A DNA stretch of 7,295 nucleotides from Candidatus Symbiothrix sp. (GTDB taxonomy: Bacteria > Bacteroidota > Bacteroidia > Bacteroidales > Azobacteroidaceae): contig JAISXN010000049.1 of NCBI GenBank assembly GCA_031270525.1, forward strand, positions 1-7,295, read 5' to 3'. The position numbers and the translations under genes were made by a program. The notes beneath the pieces were generated by a model that saw nothing but the letters and a program-made list of their open reading frames with translations, did no database searches and was not told where the DNA came from. Position 1 is the stretch's first letter. Each line of letters opens with the position of its first letter. Of this stretch, positions 1 through 5,306 are shown piece by piece.

Positions 1-562
1 CCTGCAACAAAAAGACGGTGATTGCTTTTTCCATGGGATAAACGACCCAATACTCTTTTACGCCGGATTCCTCATACAAAAAGAATTTTTCGTTTAAATC
101 ACGTTTGGCTGTCGACGGAGATTGTACTTCCACAATCAAATCGGTAGCGCCGATACAGCCTCTATCGTCTAACTTTTCAGGGTCGCAAACAACGCAAATA
201 TCGGGTTGGACTACCGTATAAATTTCATTATCAGCCGTTTTCCCATTTTTGGGTAAACGGACGTCAAAAGGTGCGTGATATACTTCGCATTTGCCTTTTC
301 GTTTTTTAACAAACCAATAAAATGTACTCTGCAAAATCGTTGATACTTTTGCATGGAATCGTGTCGGAGCGCTGAATAAATCATATATCATCCCGTTAAT
401 CAACTCCCGGCGTCTATCGTCCATCCATGTCAGATAGTCGGCATAAGTATAACGTTTCGACCCGCTGAGATAATAAGTTACAGTCGGTTCTGCTACTCTC
501 AGAACATCTTGCTTTTGTTGCAATTCTTCTTCTGTCGGATATGGTTTGATCTTTTTTCCCAT
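1..562 (-). CDS. Uma2 family (DUF820) PD-(D/E)XK nuclease-like protein, C-terminus cut by window edge
   Basis: I translated the minus strand from the ATG at 562-560: 187 codons stay open to the left edge, so the stop codon is not seen. The protein starts MGKKIKPYPTEEELQQKQ. It matches the Uma2/DUF820 pattern: an early YTYADYLTW and RRELINGMIYDL segment, HAPFDVRLP (about 96-104), then PD at 120-121, a TDLIVEVQSPST core at 140-151 with the acidic residue E145, K159, and the closing GVKEYWVVYP (167-176). The fold is that of PD-(D/E)XK restriction-like nucleases, with D121, E145 and possibly K159 as the active-site set (inferred). The residue two after E145 is Q rather than K, as often in this family, where the lysine seems to sit on the next helix. 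The biological role of Uma2 proteins is mostly unknown; many copies occur in mobile or rapidly multiplying families. The start lies 15 bp after the phosphatase stop, with no terminator or promoter visible between them, so read-through is likely. Confidence 0.85.
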   Translation of the reverse strand, partial: MGKKIKPYPTEEELQQKQDVLRVAEPTVTYYLSGSKRYTYADYLTWMDDRRRELINGMIYDLFSAPTRFHAKVSTILQSTFYWFVKKRKGKCEVYHAPFDVRLPKNGKTADNEIYTVVQPDICVVCDPEKLDDRGCIGATDLIVEVQSPSTAKRDLNEKFFLYEESGVKEYWVVYPMEKAITVFLLQ

Positions 563-577
563 AACTCGGTATTGTTT

Positions 578-2248
578 TTATTTCTTCTTTACTTCCAACA
601 ATTCTTTTAGTGTTTTCGGTAAATAAAATGTATTGTTTTTATCGACATAGACAACAACACTGTTCAGTTTCAAATCTTTACCGTTTAATTTTACGATATT
701 GGTGTTGGGTTGAACTTCTAAGGTTGTTTTCTTGTTTTTTACTTTCAGCGCTGTATTATTGTTCAAAGTGTCAATGGTATAGGTGTAACCTTTGAAAACG
801 TCCGTATGTTTGGCAAAATATTCATCTGTCAAAGGTTCGAGGCGATTTTCCAAGTCCATCGCATTGCGCATGTAATGGTTTAGTTCGATGTTGGTATGAA
901 AACCGGTCAGCCTTTGGTCGGGTCGCGGGTCGTAAACCGCCAAGAAGACTTCTTCGCCGGTGTGGCCGGAGGTCGTAAATCCGAAACAAGTGTATTTGTC
1001 TAAAATTTTAGCGACTATTTTCGTCAATTTGGAGCCTTTCATCCTTTCTTCGTCCGAAAGGGAACTCAAGTTATAATCCGCAGATTGAAGCAATTGCGTA
1101 TATTCTTCGTTGGTCAGGGCAATGCCTGTCAAATCAAGAACCGTTTGTTGCAAATCGGCAGGTTTTGTATCGTGTAAAATCTGGATTAAAGCGTCCACGC
1201 TGGTTTTGAATTTGGCAACCTGACCGAACAACTGGTCTTTGGTCAAGGTGGAATATCCGGGGCATTTGTTCGAACCGATACTGATTCCGCTGTTTCCGTG
1301 GTCGGGAACTACAATAACTAATGTTTCTCCGTCTTTTTCTGCAAATCTGAAAGCTTCTCCGCAAGCTTCGTCAAAAGCAAGCATATCCGAAATAATTGCT
1401 CGTGCGTCGTTAGCATGAGCCGCCCAGTCAATTTTACTGCCTTCTACCATCAGGAAAAAGCCGTTTTTGTTGCGCGATAATTTATCAATGGCAACTTTCG
1501 TCATTTCAGCCAATGAGGGTTCTTGTTCAGGATTGCGGTCGATATCGAAAGACATGTCTTTATCGGCGAATAAAGCCCACATTTTATCGCCCGGATAGTT
1601 CCTAAAAGCATTGACATCATTTAAGAAAAGGCCGTATCCTTCATTTTTGAGAAATTGTTTACATTCATCATTTATAATGCCCGCACCACCGCCGATAACT
1701 ACATCTATTTGATTGTGAGCCATCTGAGGAGCAATCCATTCATATTTACCTCTCTTGTAGCTGTGAGCGGAGCAATCGGCGGGAGTGGCATGTGGAAATT
1801 CGCAGGTGAAAACCAAACCTGTCGATTTATTTTTGACGATACGTGCCGCTTCCAATAAAGTCATCAGCGGTTGATAGGCTTTTTCCGGATTCATCGGAAC
1901 AATATCGTTTATAGAATCTGCAACCGGATAGGTGGATACGTAACCTGCAAGACTTGGGTAACCGGTCATGTAACAAGAAGTTGTAGGAGCGGAATCTCCT
2001 ATCGGCGCGTCCGAAGAATAAGTCAAAATCGTACCGCAAATGTATGGATCAATATTTAAGTTGATCATTTCCGGATTCACATATCTTTGAAACCAGCGAG
2101 CAGTCGATACGGACGCCAAAGACGTCCCGTCAGGAATTAACAGAATGACATTTTTAATTTCTTTGTTTTGTGCAATAAGACTTGTTGCAAAAAGAATTAA
2201 AAATAGAACGCTTGACAATCGTTTCATCATTTTACATTCATTTTTCAT
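578..2248 (-). CDS. Secreted alkaline phosphatase (PhoA superfamily) with insertion and C-terminal extension
   Basis: Metal-dependent phosphomonoesterase, exported to the periplasm or cell surface, releasing phosphate from organic esters. Residues 8-26 form a signal peptide (KR, then a hydrophobic stretch ending SLIA|Q). Family landmarks are all present: metal-site D40 in LLIPDG; D85 and nucleophile S86 in GDSAPTTSCYMTG; HATPA at 153-157 and R166 (phosphate-binding Arg in E. coli PhoA); E269, D274 and H278 in VEGSKIDWAAH; D316-H317 in PDHG; H429 in SGHTGEE. The E. coli D153/K328 positions are H153 and W275 here, the His/Trp arrangement known from some other bacterial enzymes. Between H317 and H429 are 112 residues, against about 42 in E. 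coli PhoA, so there is a mainly helical insertion near 331-420. Residues about 495-556 form an extra Lys-rich C-terminal module of uncertain type. Three in-frame starts exist (M1, M7, M8); M8, at 2227, gives the most typical signal peptide. The likely co-transcribed neighbour is the Uma2 gene. Confidence 0.95.
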   Translation of the reverse strand: MKNECKMMKRLSSVLFLILFATSLIAQNKEIKNVILLIPDGTSLASVSTARWFQRYVNPEMINLNIDPYICGTILTYSSDAPIGDSAPTTSCYMTGYPSLAGYVSTYPVADSINDIVPMNPEKAYQPLMTLLEAARIVKNKSTGLVFTCEFPHATPADCSAHSYKRGKYEWIAPQMAHNQIDVVIGGGAGIINDECKQFLKNEGYGLFLNDVNAFRNYPGDKMWALFADKDMSFDIDRNPEQEPSLAEMTKVAIDKLSRNKNGFFLMVEGSKIDWAAHANDARAIISDMLAFDEACGEAFRFAEKDGETLVIVVPDHGNSGISIGSNKCPGYSTLTKDQLFGQVAKFKTSVDALIQILHDTKPADLQQTVLDLTGIALTNEEYTQLLQSADYNLSSLSDEERMKGSKLTKIVAKILDKYTCFGFTTSGHTGEEVFLAVYDPRPDQRLTGFHTNIELNHYMRNAMDLENRLEPLTDEYFAKHTDVFKGYTYTIDTLNNNTALKVKNKKTTLEVQPNTNIVKLNGKDLKLNSVVVYVDKNNTFYLPKTLKELLEVKKK

Positions 2249-2342
2249 AATTTTTTAATGATATAATATTATTGAATTTGTAATTAACAATAAGCTTGTG
2301 AATGAGAATGACTTAGCATCTAATCAGAAGCAAATAGAAATG

Positions 2343-2350
2343 CAAATATA
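2343..2350 (-). promoter_or_regulatory. Candidate -7 box for the alkaline phosphatase gene
   Basis: Read on the minus strand this is TATATTTG, an exact match to the Bacteroidetes -7 consensus TAnnTTTG. It would give a leader of roughly 90 nt before the 2248 start. No TTTG lies at the usual 19-21 bp upstream, and a one-mismatch alternative (TCTATTTG) sits at 2338-2331, so the assignment is tentative. No Pho-box-like repeat was recognised nearby. Confidence 0.35.
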
Positions 2351-2405
2351 AGAAATTTGAATCAAAAAATTATTACAAAAAAGCGTTAAATTAAAATATT
2401 TGTAA

Positions 2406-2413
2406 TATCTTTG
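2406..2413 (+). promoter_or_regulatory. -7 promoter box for the amidase gene
   Basis: TATCTTTG, followed by C, is an exact TAnnTTTG match placed 38 bp before the ATG at 2452, which predicts a leader of about 30 nt. The -33 region at about 2382-2387 has no good TTTG, so the support rests on the -7 box and position only. It faces away from the phosphatase promoter in the same 203-bp AT-rich divergent region, in which I see no small gene. Confidence 0.5.
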
Positions 2414-2451
2414 CGATAATCAACTAAATAATTTAATTAAATTTTGCAAAG

Positions 2452-3552
2452 ATGCCGTTCATACGAAATTGTTTTATTTTTGTTTGTCTGTTTGTAACGT
2501 TTTTCACTTATGCGCAAGAGAGAGATAAGCCTCAGAAAGGAGAAGGGATTCATGCTTTTTTACGAAGACATAATAGGGACAATAATCAATATTATCAAAA
2601 ATTTGTAAAACGGAATAAAGGTAAATTTGGTAAAAAAAATGCACTTTTGTCGGGTGTTTTTTATGATTTACCTCCTATTGATAAAGATTCGGATAAACCG
2701 AAAGTTTCCGATGCGCCGGAAGACTTGGATATCCTGGATACAAATATTTCCGGATTATCCGGAGAGCGGAATAATATTGAACGACAAACTGTTAAAGATA
2801 AGAAATCCAAGAGCGGTTACCAACCCTTGTTCGGACAAAAATATGCCCATTATACGATTTTGAATGATGAATTGAAAGGAGCTTGCTTTTTCTTGTCGAG
2901 CGGTCACGGAGGTCCGGATTGCGGCGCGTTTGCAAAAGTAAATGGCAAGATATTGTGTGAAGATGAATATGCTTATGATGTTACGCTTCGTCTGGCGAGA
3001 AATTTATTGCAACGCGGAGCGACTGTCCATATCATTATTCAAGATCCGAAAGATGGTATTCGTGACGGTAAATATTTGGAGAACAGCAGTATCGAAACTT
3101 GCATGGGAAGTCGGATTCCTTTGAAGCAGGTGAAGCGCCTGCGACAACGTACAGATAAAATTAATGCTTTAAACCGTAAAGCAAAAGAAAAATACCGGCG
3201 AGCCGTTTTTATCCATTTGGACAGCAGAGGTAAAAAGAAACAACTGGACGTTTATTTCTATTATCAGGATAAACAGAAGAATAAGGTGAAAAGTAAGCGT
3301 TTATCGGAAACCATGCGCGGCACATTTGCGGATCGATATGCAAAAGTTCAGCCGGGACGCGGGTTTTCCGGAACTGTTTCTACACGCAATCTTGCCGTAT
3401 TGAGAAACGCAGAACCGGTTTCTATTTTTATGGAATTGGCCAATATGAAAAACGAATTTGACCAACGACGTTATATCCTGGACGATAACAGACAAGCTTT
3501 GGCTAATTGGATGACTTTGGGGTTTATACGGGATTATCACAATTCTAAGTGA
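2452..3552 (+). CDS. Exported N-acetylmuramoyl-L-alanine amidase (Amidase_3 family)
   Basis: Zinc amidase expected to cleave the bond between N-acetylmuramic acid and L-alanine in peptidoglycan, in the periplasm. A signal peptide covers residues 1-21 (hydrophobic FIFVCLFVTFF, cleavage near TYA|QE). Residues about 29-75 (KGEGIHAFLRRHN through LLSGVFYDLPP) look like a degenerate LysM-type wall-binding repeat. An acidic, probably disordered linker follows (about 76-125). The catalytic domain spans about 140-362: SSGHGGPDCGA with H152, E170 (or E172) in CEDEYAYDV, H255 in FIHLDSR, and E328 in FMELANMKNEFD. This H-E-H-E order fits Amidase_3 zinc and catalytic residues. It is divergent: SSGHGG replaces the common DPGHGG, HLDSR replaces HANA-like, and the E170-H255 distance (85 residues) is longer than the roughly 55 usual in the family. 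No Shine-Dalgarno is visible before the ATG, as is common in this phylum. It is a single gene, converging on the C-S lyase. Confidence 0.85.
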   Translation: MPFIRNCFIFVCLFVTFFTYAQERDKPQKGEGIHAFLRRHNRDNNQYYQKFVKRNKGKFGKKNALLSGVFYDLPPIDKDSDKPKVSDAPEDLDILDTNISGLSGERNNIERQTVKDKKSKSGYQPLFGQKYAHYTILNDELKGACFFLSSGHGGPDCGAFAKVNGKILCEDEYAYDVTLRLARNLLQRGATVHIIIQDPKDGIRDGKYLENSSIETCMGSRIPLKQVKRLRQRTDKINALNRKAKEKYRRAVFIHLDSRGKKKQLDVYFYYQDKQKNKVKSKRLSETMRGTFADRYAKVQPGRGFSGTVSTRNLAVLRNAEPVSIFMELANMKNEFDQRRYILDDNRQALANWMTLGFIRDYHNSK

Positions 3553-3567
3553 TACGAATGGGTATTT

Positions 3568-4743
3568 TTATGCTATAATTACCGCTTGTTTTAATTGCTC
3601 AAGCGCACGTTGCAAAACAATCCTTGAACATCCGGCATTTAACCGCATGAATCCTGTGCCTTCTTCCCCGAACATTTCCCCATCATTCAGAGCCAAATGC
3701 GCTTTATTAACAAACAAAGAAACCAATTCGGATTGCTGGAGCTTTAATTCCCGGCAATCCAACCAAACCAGAAAAGAAGCTTCCGGAATAATCGCCTTAA
3801 TCTGCGGAATATTTTCTTTTAAATATGTATCCGTAAAAAGGATATTACCTTCAACATAATTAAGCATTTGACGCATCCAATCTTCGCCATATCCGTAAGC
3901 GGCTTCTGTTGCAGCGTATGCAAAAATAGTTCCGTCGCCCAACTCGCTGGCATGAAGATAACGATAAAAACTCTCCCTGATTTGTTGATTGGGAATAATC
4001 GAATAAGAACTGACAATTCCCGCAATATTAAACGTCTTACTCGGAGCCATAAACGTAATACTGTTGCCGGCCGCCTCCTGCGAAACACAAGCAAAAGGCA
4101 AGTGTTTGTACCCGAAAAGGCCCATGTCGGAATGAATCTCGTCCGAAACAACCAAAATATTGTTTTCAGCGCAAATCTGGGCTAATTCCTGTAAAGTCTC
4201 TTTGTCCCAAACAATTCCGATGGGATTATGTGGATTGCAGAGAATCAGCATTTTACAATCTTTATCTATGATTTTTTTCAGTCCTTCCAAATCCATACGG
4301 TATTTACCGTTTTCTTCAATCAACGGATTATTGACTATTTGGCGGGAGTGAGCTTGCGGAACTAAGCGGAACGGATGATACACAGGAGGTTGAATGATAA
4401 TCTTATCCCCCGGATTCGTAAATTTCATCACACAAAAAGCAATTCCCTTTACGATACCCGGAATATAACTCAGCCATTCTTTCTTAATCTCCCATTGATG
4501 CCGGTTTCCAATCCATTTGATAATAGAATCGAAATAACCGTCCGAAGCCCTTGTATAACCGAAAATACCTTCCCCAATACGTTTCGTTAACGCATCAATA
4601 ATAAAATCCCCACACCTGAAGTCCATATCGGCAACCCAAAGGGCAATCAAATCTTCGCGTCCGTATAGTCTTTTCAACGCATCTGTTTTCACGGCGCAGG
4701 TTTCTCGCCTGTCAATTACCTCATCGAAATTATATTTTATCAT
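3568..4743 (-). CDS. MalY/PatB-type PLP-dependent cystathionine beta-lyase (C-S lyase)
   Basis: Fold-type I PLP enzyme of the aminotransferase class I/II superfamily, MalY/PatB subgroup. Such enzymes split cystathionine or cysteine-type C-S bonds to a thiol, pyruvate and ammonia in the cytosol, feeding homocysteine and methionine synthesis. I use the ATG at 4743 (MIKYNFDEVIDRRETCAVK), giving 391 residues, the usual family length. The open frame extends to 4779, but the extra 12 residues overlap an exact -7 box (4773-4766), so they are probably not translated. In 391-residue numbering: LWVADMDF near 35-42 is the typical MalY N-terminal signature; CNPHNPIG near 169-176 holds the PLP-contacting N173; SDEIH holds D201; APSKTFN holds the Schiff-base lysine K236; FMRLN holds R367, the likely carboxylate-binding Arg. 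Nothing is missing. Substrate preference (cystathionine or cysteine) cannot be told from sequence, and a regulatory role as for E. coli MalY cannot be excluded. It lies tail-to-tail with the amidase gene, 15 bp apart. Confidence 0.9.
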   Translation of the reverse strand: MIKYNFDEVIDRRETCAVKTDALKRLYGREDLIALWVADMDFRCGDFIIDALTKRIGEGIFGYTRASDGYFDSIIKWIGNRHQWEIKKEWLSYIPGIVKGIAFCVMKFTNPGDKIIIQPPVYHPFRLVPQAHSRQIVNNPLIEENGKYRMDLEGLKKIIDKDCKMLILCNPHNPIGIVWDKETLQELAQICAENNILVVSDEIHSDMGLFGYKHLPFACVSQEAAGNSITFMAPSKTFNIAGIVSSYSIIPNQQIRESFYRYLHASELGDGTIFAYAATEAAYGYGEDWMRQMLNYVEGNILFTDTYLKENIPQIKAIIPEASFLVWLDCRELKLQQSELVSLFVNKAHLALNDGEMFGEEGTGFMRLNAGCSRIVLQRALEQLKQAVIIA

Positions 4744-4765
4744 GCGAATCTTACAAACTTTTTTG

Positions 4766-4773
4766 CAAAGATA
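4766..4773 (-). promoter_or_regulatory. -7 promoter box of the C-S lyase gene, deciding its start
   Basis: The minus strand reads TATCTTTG followed by C, an exact TAnnTTTG match, 22 bp before the ATG at 4743. Transcription would begin near 4760, so the longer start at 4779 would lie upstream of the RNA. No convincing TTTG is present at the expected -33 position. Confidence 0.5.
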
Positions 4774-4844
4774 AGGCAATATTAGTCAAATATTAGCTCT
4801 AAAAACAGAAATTTTAAGATTTTATTGAAAAATAATTAAAAAAG

Positions 4845-4876
4845 TTTGGATAATTTGTCGAATAGACTTATATTTG
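4845..4876 (+). promoter_or_regulatory. Promoter of the HU gene (-33 TTTG, -7 TATATTTG)
   Basis: TTTG at 4845-4848 is followed after exactly 20 bp by TATATTTG at 4869-4876, matching both Bacteroidetes promoter elements at normal spacing. The expected transcript has a leader of about 60-65 nt that is extremely AT-rich and lacks a Shine-Dalgarno sequence; the ATG at 4947 directly follows AAAAAAGTTTTTT. Confidence 0.7.
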
Positions 4877-4946
4877 AAGCCAAATAATAAAAATGGTAAA
4901 TTTTTGTTGTTAAATTTATTGTCTGTAATATTTAAAAAAGTTTTTT

Positions 4947-5210
4947 ATGAACAAAGCTGAATTAATCAATGCAATCGCTGAAGAATCAAATTTAACGAAA
5001 ATTGATTCTAAAAAAGCGCTCAATGGTTTTTTGACTGCTCTGGCAAAAGAATTAAAAAGTGGAGGTAAGGTTACTTTGGTAGGACATGGAACCTATCAGG
5101 TTGTGAAAAAAAGTGCGCGCACAGGGATTAATCCTAAAACACGGAAACCTATCGAAATTGCTGCTAAGAAAGTTGTTAAATTCAAACCAGGAGCTGAACT
5201 TGCTTTATGA
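4947..5210 (+). CDS. HU family DNA-binding protein
   Basis: Small basic nucleoid protein that binds and bends DNA as a dimer. Its 87 residues are close to the usual 90. The N-terminal MNKAELINAIAEES and KKALNGFLTAL segments form the helical dimerisation part. KVTLVGHGTYQV (41-52) is the turn into the beta saddle. ARTGINPKT (57-65) is the DNA-binding arm with R58, N62 and P63, the proline that intercalates at kinks in known HU structures. The C-terminal KKVVKFKPGAEL closes the fold. One oddity is position 47: the usual GFGTF motif reads GHGTY here, putting His in place of a core Phe. The gene stands alone, with its own promoter upstream and a strong terminator downstream, which suits a highly expressed, separately controlled gene. 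Whether it is the main chromosomal HU or one of several paralogues cannot be told from this window. Confidence 0.95.
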   Translation: MNKAELINAIAEESNLTKIDSKKALNGFLTALAKELKSGGKVTLVGHGTYQVVKKSARTGINPKTRKPIEIAAKKVVKFKPGAELAL

Positions 5211-5228
5211 TAATTGAATTTCAATTAT
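5210..5228. repeat. Perfect 9-bp inverted repeat just after the HU stop codon
   Basis: ATAATTGAA (5210-5218), one central T, then TTCAATTAT (5220-5228). The first arm begins on the last base of the HU stop codon. As RNA it could form an 8-bp stem with a 3-nt loop, all AU except one GC pair. It has no T-tract of its own and lies 9 bp before the terminator stem. It could be a 3'-end stabilising hairpin or a protein-binding palindrome, or simply chance in AT-rich DNA. Confidence 0.6.
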
Positions 5229-5237
5229 TTGTGAGTT

Positions 5238-5278
5238 AAAAAAGAAAGGCATGTCATTTATGCCTTTCTTTTTTTATT
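5238..5278 (+). terminator. Intrinsic terminator of the HU gene
   Basis: The left arm at 5238-5252 (ending AAAGAAAGGCAT) pairs without mismatch with 5260-5274 (ATGCCTTTCTTT onward), a stem of up to 15 bp with a 7-nt loop (GTCATTT). The right arm runs into a T-tract. It sits 27 bp after the HU stop codon. It is the clearest intrinsic terminator in the window. Because the base of the stem is A/T, it could work weakly in the opposite direction too, but no minus-strand gene ends here. Confidence 0.9.
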
Positions 5279-5288
5279 CTTATCTTTG
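5257..5288 (+). promoter_or_regulatory. Promoter of argS, overlapping the HU terminator
   Basis: TATCTTTG at 5281-5288 is an exact -7 box. The -33 position, exactly 20 bp upstream (5257-5260), reads TTTA, one base from TTTG, and lies in the loop and first stem base of the HU terminator. Transcription should start around 5292-5296, leaving a leader of only about 12-15 nt before the ATG at 5307. Confidence 0.65.
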
Positions 5289-5306
5289 TAGCCTAAAAAA
5301 TAAAAA

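Noticed and set aside
1..562. Uma2 protein as part of a defence or CRISPR-linked system
   Set aside because: No partner gene, methylase, toxin-antitoxin signature or repeat array is present; the visible neighbour is a phosphatase.
1655..2059. Short frames on both strands within the phosphatase gene
   Set aside because: They overlap the conserved DSAPTT and HATPA motifs of the real gene and look like random translation.
3545..3590. Possible shared bidirectional terminator between the convergent amidase and lyase genes
   Set aside because: Only a GGTA/TACC 4-bp pairing around an AT-rich stretch is visible; there is no stable stem.
3819..4185. Overlapping open frames of 105-110 codons within the C-S lyase gene on both strands
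   Set aside because: The lyase frame holds all catalytic motifs across this stretch; the other frames have no recognisable protein features.
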